64,000 nt of DNA from CAZSRX01 sp964609675 [NCBI: uncultured Bacteroidota bacterium] (GTDB lineage: Bacteria; CLD3; SB21): the NCBI GenBank assembly GCA_964609675.1, contig CAZSRX010000018.1:12773-76772 (forward strand). Reading direction: 5' to 3'. The notes beneath the pieces were generated by a model. That model was not told the DNA's origin and searched no databases. It saw only the letters and a program-made list of their open reading frames with translations. Positions within the stretch are counted from its first letter, which is position 1. Each line of letters starts with the position of its first letter. The translations under genes were made by a program, and so were the position numbers. This document shows, in pieces, positions 46,220 through 54,717 of the stretch.

Positions 46220-48510
46220 CGAACAATTAAGTTGGCATATTTCACGATTAATTTTTTTTCGTCGCCGTTGAGGAATTGCACGGTGAGTTTTTGTTTATCG
46301 CCGCGTCCTTCGGTTTGGATGATGGTGCCGCTTCCGAATGAGGGATGTTCCACGCGCTGGCCAACCCGGAAGGCGGTTTTGATGGCGCGGGTATCATCGC
46401 CGTCATAAACGTTTGATTTTTCCCTAATCGTTTTTTTAATAGGCCGGTCGGTATAGGGGAACTGTGTTTTCGCCCGGGCCTGCTTACGGCGATAGTCATT
46501 GAAAAACGATTGCTGTTCATTCGAAACGCTTTGTTGCCATTCAATCAGGTCTTCGGGTATTTCATTGATAAAACGGGAAGGCGTGGCGTTGTATAACGTA
46601 TTATAGCGCATCCGTTTTCTAGCAAAATATAAACGCAAGCGTTTCTGAGCCCGGGTGGCGCCGACATAAAACAGCCTGCGTTCTTCTTCCAGTTCTTTTA
46701 TATCCTCGGTGGCGTTTTCCAAAGGGAATAAACCCTCTTCCAGGCCGACCATACTGACCACCGGAAATTCCAGTCCTTTGGAGCTGTGGACGGTCATCAG
46801 GGTTACCGTATTTTTTTTATCGTTCCACTCGTCGATATCCGTAACCAGAGACACTTCCTTCAAAAACGCGCTGAGAATGTCTTCCTGAGCGGCCTCAGCA
46901 TCAAACCGTAAGGTGTAATCGTGGATGGCATTCAGAAATTCCATAATGTTTTCATACCGGTTCAGGGCGTCTATTGTATTTTCCTGCCGGTAAAGCTTGA
47001 TGATGCCGGTTTCCTCCAGAAGGATGCGCACCCATTCGGTAAAAAGCATTTGATCCTTAAGCTCACGGTATTTAGCGATCATCAGGTTAAAATCACGCAG
47101 CAGTTGTACGGTACGGGGACTGAGATCGAGGCCATTCGTCAGCGGAATCCGGTCCAGTACCGCATACATCGGCTGGCGAAGGCGCTCGGCATAATTTTTA
47201 ATTTTATCAAGGGTGGTTTTTCCGATACCGCGGGTCGGAAAATTGATGATGCGTTCCAGGCTGACCTGGTCGGCGGGATTGTTAATCAATCGTAAATAGG
47301 CGAGGACATCCTTGATTTCTTTTCGTTCATAAAATCTCAGTCCGCCCACGATGACATAAGGAATCACAGCCGTACGGAGTTGTTCCTCAATTAACCGTGA
47401 TTGCGCATTGGTGCGATACAGAATGGCAAAATCCGAAAAGCTCCGTTTTTCTTCATGAATGGATTCGGTTATCGCTTCCACAACCGCCCGGGCTTCCTGT
47501 TTGTCCGAGTCGCAGTCAATCACGACGACCGGTTCGCCTTTTTCCTTCTCCGTCCACAGGGTCTTATGCTTGCGGTATTTATTATTCCGTACCACCTGGC
47601 TGGCTACCTGAAGAATATTTTTTGTGGAGCGGTAATTCTGTTCCAATTTGAAAATACGTATGGATGAATAATCTCTTTCAAAATGCAGAATATTTGTTAT
47701 ATCCGCATTACGCCAGCCGTAAATGGACTGGTCATCGTCGCCCACCACGCAGATATTCTGATGATCCTTTGCCAGCATCCGGATAAGGCGGTACTGGGCG
47801 TGATTGGTGTCCTGATATTCGTCGACATGGATGTAGCGGAAGGCGTTCTGATAAAACCCAAGCACGTCGGGATGATTCTCAAAAAGCAGTATGGGCTTAA
47901 CAATGAGATCGTCAAAATCAAACGCATTTGCGCTTTTCAGGCGTTTTTCATATTCCTCATAAATCACCGCTGCTTTGGCATCCACCGGGCTTTCGGCTTG
48001 TTGCTGGTATTGCGCGGGGGTGATCAGGCGGTTCTTTGCGGATGAGATTCTGGCGCGAATCTGATTCACCGGATACAGCTCAGTAGATATTTTCAGGTGT
48101 TCCATGGCAGTTTTGATTAAAGCGGCCGAGTCATCGGTATCGTAAATGGTATAATTTTTCTTATAACCTATTTTATCCGCTTCCAGTCTCAGTATGCGGC
48201 CGAAAATAGAATGGAACGTACCGATCCAAAGCCGCTTGACGCTGTGACCGATCAGATATTCAATGCGTTCGGCCATTTCACCCGCGGCTTTATTGGTGAA
48301 TGTTACGGCAAGGATGTGAAACGGGCTGACTTTCTTTTCTGCAATCAAATAGGCAATCCGTCGTGTCAGGACTTTTGTTTTGCCGCTTCCGGCACCGGCC
48401 AGGATGAGCACAGGACCTTCCGTGGCCGTGACGGCCTGCCGCTGAGATTCATTGAGGTCAGACAGTAAATCGTCTGTCGGTACCGTATTTGTTATATTGG
48501 CTATATCCAT
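46216..48510 (-). CDS. UvrD/PcrA-type ATP-dependent DNA helicase
   Basis: 764-residue superfamily 1A 3'-5' helicase for repair and removal of replication or transcription blocks. Walker A AGAGSGKT (38-45), motif II HVDEYQDTN, motif III GDDDQSIYGWRNAD, motif IV ENYRSTKNIL, motif V MTVHSSKGLEF and motif VI GATRAQKRL. The C-terminus carries the tudor-like segment GQRVEHPSFGSGTI seen in PcrA/UvrD that binds RNA polymerase. Promoter-proximal gene of a minus-strand block with the TPR protein and suhB. PcrA and UvrD cannot be separated by eye. Confidence 0.96.
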   Translation of the reverse strand: MDIANITNTVPTDDLLSDLNESQRQAVTATEGPVLILAGAGSGKTKVLTRRIAYLIAEKKVSPFHILAVTFTNKAAGEMAERIEYLIGHSVKRLWIGTFHSIFGRILRLEADKIGYKKNYTIYDTDDSAALIKTAMEHLKISTELYPVNQIRARISSAKNRLITPAQYQQQAESPVDAKAAVIYEEYEKRLKSANAFDFDDLIVKPILLFENHPDVLGFYQNAFRYIHVDEYQDTNHAQYRLIRMLAKDHQNICVVGDDDQSIYGWRNADITNILHFERDYSSIRIFKLEQNYRSTKNILQVASQVVRNNKYRKHKTLWTEKEKGEPVVVIDCDSDKQEARAVVEAITESIHEEKRSFSDFAILYRTNAQSRLIEEQLRTAVIPYVIVGGLRFYERKEIKDVLAYLRLINNPADQVSLERIINFPTRGIGKTTLDKIKNYAERLRQPMYAVLDRIPLTNGLDLSPRTVQLLRDFNLMIAKYRELKDQMLFTEWVRILLEETGIIKLYRQENTIDALNRYENIMEFLNAIHDYTLRFDAEAAQEDILSAFLKEVSLVTDIDEWNDKKNTVTLMTVHSSKGLEFPVVSMVGLEEGLFPLENATEDIKELEEERRLFYVGATRAQKRLRLYFARKRMRYNTLYNATPSRFINEIPEDLIEWQQSVSNEQQSFFNDYRRKQARAKTQFPYTDRPIKKTIREKSNVYDGDDTRAIKTAFRVGQRVEHPSFGSGTIIQTEGRGDKQKLTVQFLNGDEKKLIVKYANLIVR

Positions 48511-48606
48511 GTACTCGTTTCTAAAAAGCCGTGCAATGTATTAAAGACAAAAGATAAATGCAAGCCCGGAACAATTAATTTTACTATTACGGTCTAATAA
48601 ATTTGT

Positions 48607-48620
48607 CAAATTATAATTTG
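48607..48620. promoter_or_regulatory. Perfect A/T palindrome in the helicase/S46 divergent region
   Basis: CAAATTATAATTTG is self-complementary over 14 bp and overlaps a possible -35 (TTGTCA, 48603-48608) that is followed after 17 bp by TAGATA. Possible operator for the S46 peptidase gene; weak, because the region is very A/T rich. Confidence 0.3.
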
Positions 48621-48688
48621 CAATATAGATATAAAACTGTTAGAATATGCCGAAGCAAATAATCGATAATAAACCCAGCAGGTGAAAG

Positions 48689-50767
48689 ATGAAAACCAAT
48701 AAAAAACTCAACGCATTGATTTTGGCCTTAATTGTGATTTTATTTACAGCGCTTCCGGTAACAGCCGATGAAGGGATGTGGACATTTGACAATCTGCCGC
48801 TGAAACGTTTAAAGGAAAAATACGGCTTTGAACCGACCAATGAATGGCTCGAGCATATCCGATTGTCCAGTGTACGTTTTAACGATGGCGGTTCCGGATC
48901 TTTTGTTAGTCCCAATGGTCTGGTCATTACCAACCATCATGTGGCATTTGGACAGGTGCAGAAAATGTCCACAAAGGAAAATAATTACGTACTGAATGGC
49001 TTTCTGGCTAAGACCCGCGATGAAGAAATGAAATGTCCGGATCTGGAATTGAATGTTCTGATATCTATGGAAAACATTACCGACCGTATTCACGGTGTGG
49101 TTTCGCCCAAGATGAACGATCAGGAAAAACTTCGCGCCCAGCTTGCCGAACAGGCCAGGATACAAAAAGAAAGTTACGAATCCACCGGTTTACGCTCGGA
49201 CATAGTGGAATTGTATCAGGGCGGCGAATACTGGCTGTACCGTTATAAAAAATACACCGACATACGGCTTGTTTTTGCGCCGGAACAGACGATCGCCTTT
49301 TACGGGGGTGACCCGGATAATTTTACCTATCCGCGCTACGATCTGGATATGGCAATTTTTCGCGTGTACGAAGACAATAAACCGATAGAAAGTAAACATT
49401 ATCTCAAATGGAACACCAAAGGCGCTTCCGAGGAGGAACTGGTTTTTGTCTCCGGCCATCCCGGCAGAACCGAACGCCTCCTTACCGTATCTCAACTGGA
49501 ATATAAAAGAGATTATGATTATCCCACGATTCTTCGCACCCTCAAGCGTCGTATAGCCGTTCTGAAAAAATACTCGGAAACCGGAAAAGAAGAAGCCCGC
49601 CAGGCCGCTGAAATGATTTTCGGCCTTGAAAACGGCCTGAAATCCATCAATGGCAGTTATGAAGGCCTGCTAAACAAAAATATCATGGAGAAGAAAATTA
49701 GCGAAGAAAAGGATTTCCGCAATCGGGTTCAGGCCGATAAAAACCTGAAGAAGTTATACGGTAAATCATGGGATCAGATAGAAAAGGCTTTGAAGAAACA
49801 AAAAGAGTACATGAAACCGTTATGGTACCGTAACCTGCGCGCCTCGCGGCTTGCCGGACTGGCTGGCCAGATAATAAATTACGTTAATGAAATCCAGAAA
49901 CCCGACGAAGCCCGCAATGACGGTTTTCACGACGCGCAATTGGAATCGTTTAAACTCCGGCTTTTTTCTCCGGCGCCTATTTACAAAAACATGGAAGAAG
50001 CGGTGCTGGCGGATGCCCTGCAGGAGGCTTATGAACAACTGGGGCCGGAGGATCCTTTCATCAAAATCGTTCTCAACGGAAAAAGCGCCGGCGATGCTGC
50101 GAAAAATCTGATTCAGAACTCCAAATTGGACGATGTCAATTTCCGTAAATCGCTGGTGGATGGCGGTCTGGAAACCGTGATGATGTCGACCGATCCCATG
50201 ATTCAGGTAAGTCTGCGAATTATACCGGTGAATCTTGAGCTTAAATCTAAGGTTATGAAAGACGTCTATTTGCCGCTGAATCAAGCTGAAGAAAACCTCG
50301 GCCGGGCATTATTTGGCGTGTATGGAAAGGAAAAGAATCCGGATGCAACGTTTACGCTCCGTCTATCCTACGGAACGGTTAAAGGGTATTCGATGAACGG
50401 CACTATCGCGCCTTACAAGACAACCTTTTATGGTCTTTATGACCGGGCCAATAGTTTCGACTTCCGTTATCCGTTTAACCTTCCCGAACGTTACCTGGGC
50501 GGAAAGGATAAAATGGTTCTCAGTACGCCGCTGAATTTTGTAAACACCTGTGATATCGTCGGCGGCAACTCCGGCTCACCGGTAATTAATAAAAACGGCG
50601 AATTTGTGGGCCTGGTATTTGACGGCAACATTGAGAGTTTGATCGGTAATTTTATTTATGAAGAAGAAAAGAACCGATGTGTGTCGGTCCATCCGGCGGC
50701 CATGATTGAAGCCCTTCGGAAATTGTATGACGCCGGCTATCTTGCCGATGAACTGGAAGGTCGCTGA
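48689..50767 (+). CDS. S46 family dipeptidyl-peptidase
   Basis: 692-residue periplasmic or surface serine exopeptidase (DPP7/DPP11 family) that removes dipeptides from oligopeptides, characteristic of amino-acid-fermenting FCB bacteria. Signal peptide (1-26). The chymotrypsin-like double-barrel site is visible as TNHHV (about 81-85), GGDPDNFTYPRYDLD (catalytic Asp) and GGNSGSP with catalytic Ser628. The helical insert between the barrels is present. The residue after the His is Val instead of the usual Cys. CAGGTGA precedes the start. Followed by sixA after 10 bp. Confidence 0.94.
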   Translation: MKTNKKLNALILALIVILFTALPVTADEGMWTFDNLPLKRLKEKYGFEPTNEWLEHIRLSSVRFNDGGSGSFVSPNGLVITNHHVAFGQVQKMSTKENNYVLNGFLAKTRDEEMKCPDLELNVLISMENITDRIHGVVSPKMNDQEKLRAQLAEQARIQKESYESTGLRSDIVELYQGGEYWLYRYKKYTDIRLVFAPEQTIAFYGGDPDNFTYPRYDLDMAIFRVYEDNKPIESKHYLKWNTKGASEEELVFVSGHPGRTERLLTVSQLEYKRDYDYPTILRTLKRRIAVLKKYSETGKEEARQAAEMIFGLENGLKSINGSYEGLLNKNIMEKKISEEKDFRNRVQADKNLKKLYGKSWDQIEKALKKQKEYMKPLWYRNLRASRLAGLAGQIINYVNEIQKPDEARNDGFHDAQLESFKLRLFSPAPIYKNMEEAVLADALQEAYEQLGPEDPFIKIVLNGKSAGDAAKNLIQNSKLDDVNFRKSLVDGGLETVMMSTDPMIQVSLRIIPVNLELKSKVMKDVYLPLNQAEENLGRALFGVYGKEKNPDATFTLRLSYGTVKGYSMNGTIAPYKTTFYGLYDRANSFDFRYPFNLPERYLGGKDKMVLSTPLNFVNTCDIVGGNSGSPVINKNGEFVGLVFDGNIESLIGNFIYEEEKNRCVSVHPAAMIEALRKLYDAGYLADELEGR

Positions 50768-50777
50768 AAGGCCATCG

Positions 50778-51278
50778 ATGGAAATATCACTCCTGCGCCA
50801 CGGTATCGCCGCTGAAATCGGCGGAAAAATCAAAACCGATGCGGAACGCCCTCTGACTGATGAAGGCATCAAAGATATGAAACTCGAAGCCCGCGGTATG
50901 GATAACCTCAAGATGGCTTTTACCGCTATTCTTACCAGCCCGGTGCTCCGGGCCAGACAGACTGCCGAAATTGTGGCCGATGTGCTGAAATGCAAAGATA
51001 TTCTTAAAGTCACAGACGCTCTGGCCATACCGCCCTCACGCACCGCATTGATGAGCGAACTGCGACAATTTCAAAAGGATGATCATATTCTGCTGGTCGG
51101 CCATGAACCGAATATGAGCGAACTCACGGCATTCTTTCTCGGTCACGAAAGATTGCGGTTTACTTATAAAAAGGGAAGCCTGTGCAAAATTGAACTGACG
51201 CGTATGACACCCACGCCGCGTGGTGAACTTAAATGGTTCATCACGCCGAAACAACTCCGCTTACTGGGTGCATTGTAA
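50778..51278 (+). CDS. sixA: SixA-type phosphohistidine phosphatase
   Basis: 166-residue histidine phosphatase of the SixA branch. The catalytic His8 lies in LLRHGIAAE, the second Arg in SPVLRARQTAE, and the C-terminal His in LLVGHEPNMSEL. SixA removes phosphate from phosphohistidine, in E. coli from the PTS protein NPr; the target here is unknown. The ATG at 50778 gives the family's usual N-terminus; the longer frame overlaps the peptidase gene. The Ppx/GppA gene begins 4 bp later, suggesting one operon. Confidence 0.9.
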   Translation: MEISLLRHGIAAEIGGKIKTDAERPLTDEGIKDMKLEARGMDNLKMAFTAILTSPVLRARQTAEIVADVLKCKDILKVTDALAIPPSRTALMSELRQFQKDDHILLVGHEPNMSELTAFFLGHERLRFTYKKGSLCKIELTRMTPTPRGELKWFITPKQLRLLGAL

Positions 51279-51282
51279 GCCC

Positions 51283-52860
51283 ATGCTTGCTCTTTTTCAC
51301 CGCAAATCTTCCCGGGCGCCCCATCGCCGCCTCGCGGCGATGGATATCGGCACCCACTCCTTTCATCTGGTCGTCGTCGAGATTTTCCCTGACGGTAAAT
51401 TCCGTATTCTGGACCGCGCCAAGGAGGTCGTCCGGATGGGTGAGAGTGCCTCCGATATGAAATACCTTTCCCCGCAGGCCATGGACAGAGGCATTGCCGT
51501 CTTACGCACGTTTTCAAAAATAGCCGCCAATCATCAGGCTGAAATCCGGGCCGTGGCGACCAGCGCGGTGCGGGAAGCGCTTAATCAGAACGATTTTATC
51601 CGCCGGGCGAAAGAGGAAACCGGCATCGGCATCGAGATTATTTCCGGCGTCGAAGAAGCCCGGTTGATTTACCTGGGCGCGTTGCAGGCTCTTCCCGTTT
51701 ATCGCAAAAAAGTCCTGTTGATGGACATCGGCGGCGGCAGCGTGGAATTTATCATCGGTAAAAAGGGAAGAGCCAAATATGCGACCAGTCTAAAATTGGG
51801 ATGCATCCGTCTTACGCACCGGTTTTTTAAAAAACCCGCGCTGTCTCCCAAGGATATCCAGGCCTGCCGTAAATATGTCATAGGATTTTTATCGTCGATC
51901 CGTTCGGAACTGGAACAGGAAAAAATCGATATGGTTGTCGGCACGTCCGGCACTATACAAAATGTTGCTTCCATGATCCAACTGAAACGACGTAATGGCC
52001 GCGGGCGTGATCCGGACGATGGGACTTTTTCGATAAAAGAACTGGAAAAACTAGCCAAGGAAATCTGCGATAAGAAAACGACGGCTGAGAGAATGAAAAT
52101 TAAAGGGCTGGATCCAAAAAGGGCCGATATCATTGTGGCCGGAGTCATCGTTCTTCTGGAAGCCTTTCGAATGTTTAAAATCAGCGAGATGACGTGTTCG
52201 GATTTTGCTTTACGCGAGGGCATTGTTTACGACTTTATCCACAACCGGTTGTTTAAATTTAAAAACAATTCCGCGGTTAAAAATCTGCGCTTGGAAAGCG
52301 TTCTCCGGCTGGCGCAGGTTTTTCATTATGAGGAAACCCATACCCGGCAGATTGGACGGCTCGCTTTAAGTCTTTTCGATCAAACCCGGACGCTTCATAA
52401 AATGGGACAACGCGAACGCGAATTCCTTCAGATGGCTGCGATTCTGCACGAAATCGGGCTGTTTATCTCGCATAATCAGCATCACCGGCATTCATATTAT
52501 TTGATTCGGAATTCGGAACTGCCCGGTTTCACGGAAACCGAAAAAGAGATCATCGCCAATATCGCGCGCTATCACCGAAAAAGCCACCCCAAACAACGAC
52601 ACCCGGAGTTCAGCCGCCTGACTGAAGCGGACCAAAACACGGTAAAAATTCTGTCCGGAATTCTTCGTATCGGAAACGCTCTGGACCGCAGTCACAAAGC
52701 TAAAATTTCCGGAATAAAAATTCAGATACAAAAAAAGAAAATCACGATACGCTGTAAATCCAGGGCGGATGTTTCGCTGGAATTTTGGGCGGCCAATATG
52801 AAGAAAACACTGCTGGAAGAATGCCTGAAAAGAAAAATTGAGTTTACGGAATCGCGTTAA
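51283..52860 (+). CDS. Ppx/GppA phosphatase with C-terminal HD domain
   Basis: 525 residues. Exopolyphosphatase/pppGpp phosphohydrolase family: an ASKHA-fold N-terminal half with MDIGTHSFHLVVVEI (about 20-34), glycine-rich MDIGGGSVEF and VVGTSGTIQN, then an HD-type C-terminal domain (HEIGLFISHNQHHRHSYYLI). Degrades polyphosphate and/or pppGpp and so ties phosphate store and stringent response together; which activity dominates is unclear. Start at 51283, 4 bp after sixA. Basic N-terminal stretch FHRKSSRAPHRRL is additional. Confidence 0.9.
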   Translation: MLALFHRKSSRAPHRRLAAMDIGTHSFHLVVVEIFPDGKFRILDRAKEVVRMGESASDMKYLSPQAMDRGIAVLRTFSKIAANHQAEIRAVATSAVREALNQNDFIRRAKEETGIGIEIISGVEEARLIYLGALQALPVYRKKVLLMDIGGGSVEFIIGKKGRAKYATSLKLGCIRLTHRFFKKPALSPKDIQACRKYVIGFLSSIRSELEQEKIDMVVGTSGTIQNVASMIQLKRRNGRGRDPDDGTFSIKELEKLAKEICDKKTTAERMKIKGLDPKRADIIVAGVIVLLEAFRMFKISEMTCSDFALREGIVYDFIHNRLFKFKNNSAVKNLRLESVLRLAQVFHYEETHTRQIGRLALSLFDQTRTLHKMGQREREFLQMAAILHEIGLFISHNQHHRHSYYLIRNSELPGFTETEKEIIANIARYHRKSHPKQRHPEFSRLTEADQNTVKILSGILRIGNALDRSHKAKISGIKIQIQKKKITIRCKSRADVSLEFWAANMKKTLLEECLKRKIEFTESR

Positions 52861-52902
52861 CAAGCTCAACCGTACTCATAAAATTTAAAACGCGATACGG
52901 AA

Positions 52903-54225
52903 TCAGTCCTCCAGGTCTTCTTCGCCGGCTTCCTCTTTAATTTCTGTCTTTAATCCGGAGTTTTGTTTGGCGCGGTTGAAGCGCGCGTAAAATTCCTGCA
53001 AATACTGGTTGGCCAGGCGCCGGTCGCGGATGACCAGAAAATTTTCGTCATTGATTTCATTCGCGTTGTTACTGAAATTCAGCGAGCCGGTTATCACGAT
53101 GGGGATGTCGGTCGTGTCAGGATTTTCCGCGTCAATGATGAGATATTTATGGTGCAGATGCTTGTCCTCGTCCGCCAGATACGCTTCAGCCGGTTTTTTC
53201 CAGGGATTTTTTGAAAGCGGGCTTGCGATCATCGCGTTGTAAAGACTCCATTTTTGTTTTCCCAGAGAGGGCTCAAAAACCGCCTTGATGTCGAATCCCG
53301 GGCGCATTTCCTGTTTTTCAAGTATGGCGTCGTCGATTTCGATTTTGGTGCTGAACGAAAAGGCGCAGATTTTGATGTCATGTTGCGCTTCCTTTGATAT
53401 GAGGTCGGCAATGACCTGCAGGAAGTTCGGACGGGATTTGCTTTTATTAATCGGCGTGAGGTAAACTTCAAGTTGTTTTTTAAGATTGGAGTAGGTTAAG
53501 GGTCCGTTGTGGACATCGCCTTTATATTGATGAAAAGCGGCGCGGGTAGTATCGGGCACCTCGGTGGAACTGCCCCACATGATTTCAAACTCCTTGGTGT
53601 AAATATCGGCCAACTCGTAGTCGCGAATAACCAACATATTCTGCATACTGACCAGACCGGTAATGGTGTAATTATATGAACCGGTCAGCACGCAGTCGTC
53701 CTCTTTTGAAGGCGTAAGGTAATCGATGACCATAAATTTATTATGCATCTGACCTCGGTAGCCTTTAAAGTAATTATCCTTCGATTTGACCCAGGGCCAG
53801 CCGGCATCGGTCATATAGGGAACCTTGTAGCGGTATTCGAGCAGTTTGCGGGCTACTTTCCAGAGGGCGGGGTTATTATTGGGCGCCGCTTTGTCATCCA
53901 CAATGAGACGCACCCGGACACCGCGTTCCTTGGCCTTGCATAAAGCCACAACGATATTCAGACTATTCAGTTCATAAGCGGCCACGTCGATGCTCATCCG
54001 TGCCGTGTTAATGGCGTCAATAACGCGTTGTTCAAAATTCTCTACGGCATTGGCATAATTTCCAGGAAGCGCTTTACTGCTGTCGATAGCGCCGTTGAAA
54101 AACACAAAGACGCGCCCGTTCAGGCAACTCGTCGGTTTTAGATTGTAATGAATTTGTGCCTGCAAAGGCATGCCGATGCTAATCAGTAACCACGCAGACA
54201 ACCATTTACCGTTAATCGTCATCAT
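52903..54225 (-). CDS. Exported phospholipase D-family protein (two HKD motifs)
   Basis: 440 residues with a signal peptide (about 1-23, ending LQAQ). Two PLD half-sites: HNKFMVID (His161, Lys163, Asp168) and HHKYLIID (His358, Lys360, Asp365), each followed by the Gly-Ser-Asn or Gly-Ser-Leu-Asn motif (TGSYNYT, TGSLNFSNN). Both sites look intact, so an active enzyme is expected, but the family includes phosphodiesterases, nucleases and lipid transferases, so the substrate is open. AAGGA precedes the start. It has an acidic C-terminal tail (EEAGEEDLED). Confidence 0.9.
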   Translation of the reverse strand: MMTINGKWLSAWLLISIGMPLQAQIHYNLKPTSCLNGRVFVFFNGAIDSSKALPGNYANAVENFEQRVIDAINTARMSIDVAAYELNSLNIVVALCKAKERGVRVRLIVDDKAAPNNNPALWKVARKLLEYRYKVPYMTDAGWPWVKSKDNYFKGYRGQMHNKFMVIDYLTPSKEDDCVLTGSYNYTITGLVSMQNMLVIRDYELADIYTKEFEIMWGSSTEVPDTTRAAFHQYKGDVHNGPLTYSNLKKQLEVYLTPINKSKSRPNFLQVIADLISKEAQHDIKICAFSFSTKIEIDDAILEKQEMRPGFDIKAVFEPSLGKQKWSLYNAMIASPLSKNPWKKPAEAYLADEDKHLHHKYLIIDAENPDTTDIPIVITGSLNFSNNANEINDENFLVIRDRRLANQYLQEFYARFNRAKQNSGLKTEIKEEAGEEDLED

Positions 54226-54336
54226 AATTCTGCTTCCTTTTCAATCCAATATTTTCATTATAAACAATTTTTCAATTGTAAAAAAGAATTAAAACAAAAA
54301 AATTTTAACAAAGAACCGTACCGGCTTTTTTTCTAT
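54226..54336. other. A/T-rich spacer upstream of the PLD-family gene
   Basis: First part of the 490-bp gene-free stretch between divergent genes. Long A and T runs, no open frame, no clear promoter beyond A/T noise. The rest of the stretch is described as the inverted-repeat element, the small-RNA unit and the short leader before the next gene. Confidence 0.5.
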
Positions 54337-54483
54337 TTATTAAGGAGAGCGTGATAGTGTGTACATATTTAATTTATCGCAAAGTCGTTCAGTCTGTAAA
54401 AAGCATATATTATTTGGCTTCGCGTATCAGTATCTTTGCGAGAAACGTAAAAAATGTAAACTATTTAATGCTCTCCTTAATAA
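54337..54483. mobile_element. MITE-like inverted-repeat element, 147 bp
   Basis: Perfect 14-bp terminal inverted repeats, TTATTAAGGAGAGC (54337-54350) and its complement (54470-54483), around a 119-bp interior that is itself an imperfect inverted repeat: TACAT at 54362-54366 mirrors ATGTA at 54454-54458, and TCGCAAAG at 54377-54384 mirrors CTTTGCGA at 54434-54441. No coding capacity. If the outer TA of each arm is counted as target duplication, the ends become TTAAGGAGAGC, a pattern that would fit an IS630/Tc1-like parent. A structured RNA or regulatory element is the alternative. Only one copy was noticed in the window. Confidence 0.5.
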
Positions 54484-54535
54484 TTTGATTTGAGGCTCCA
54501 AACTTTAAACATTTTTTTTAAAATAAAAATTTTTG

Positions 54536-54564
54536 TTGAATTTATCTGAAAAATAATTTATTAT
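54536..54564 (+). promoter_or_regulatory. Predicted promoter of the small-RNA/leader unit
   Basis: TTGAAT (54536-54541), 17-bp spacer, TATTAT (54559-54564). The predicted start at about 54571 falls exactly at the base of the first hairpin. Confidence 0.6.
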
Positions 54565-54570
54565 AAAAGC

Positions 54571-54639
54571 ACATAGGTTCCCAAAAACCTATGAAACTAC
54601 GATAAAACCCAGGGTAATCCCTCATCCCTGGGTTTTTTT
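54571..54639 (+). ncRNA. Candidate small RNA or attenuator leader
   Basis: About 69 nt. Hairpin 1 is a perfect 8-bp stem CATAGGTT / AACCTATG (54572-54579 with 54586-54593) with loop CCCAAA; a short linker follows; hairpin 2 is a perfect 10-bp stem AAACCCAGGG / CCCTGGGTTT (54605-54614 with 54626-54635) and a seven-T tail, a textbook intrinsic terminator. No plus-strand gene lies upstream within 1.6 kb, so the terminator must belong to a short transcript that starts here. The next gene begins about 80 bp later, so the unit may be a free small RNA or a regulated leader of the deoxyhypusine-synthase-like operon. No known riboswitch class was recognised. Confidence 0.6.
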
Positions 54640-54717
54640 ATAAAAAAACTTGCAATAGGTTTTATGATAAAGTATCTTAAACCGGTTAACAGAAAAATAT
54701 TTCAGGAAAATTATATC

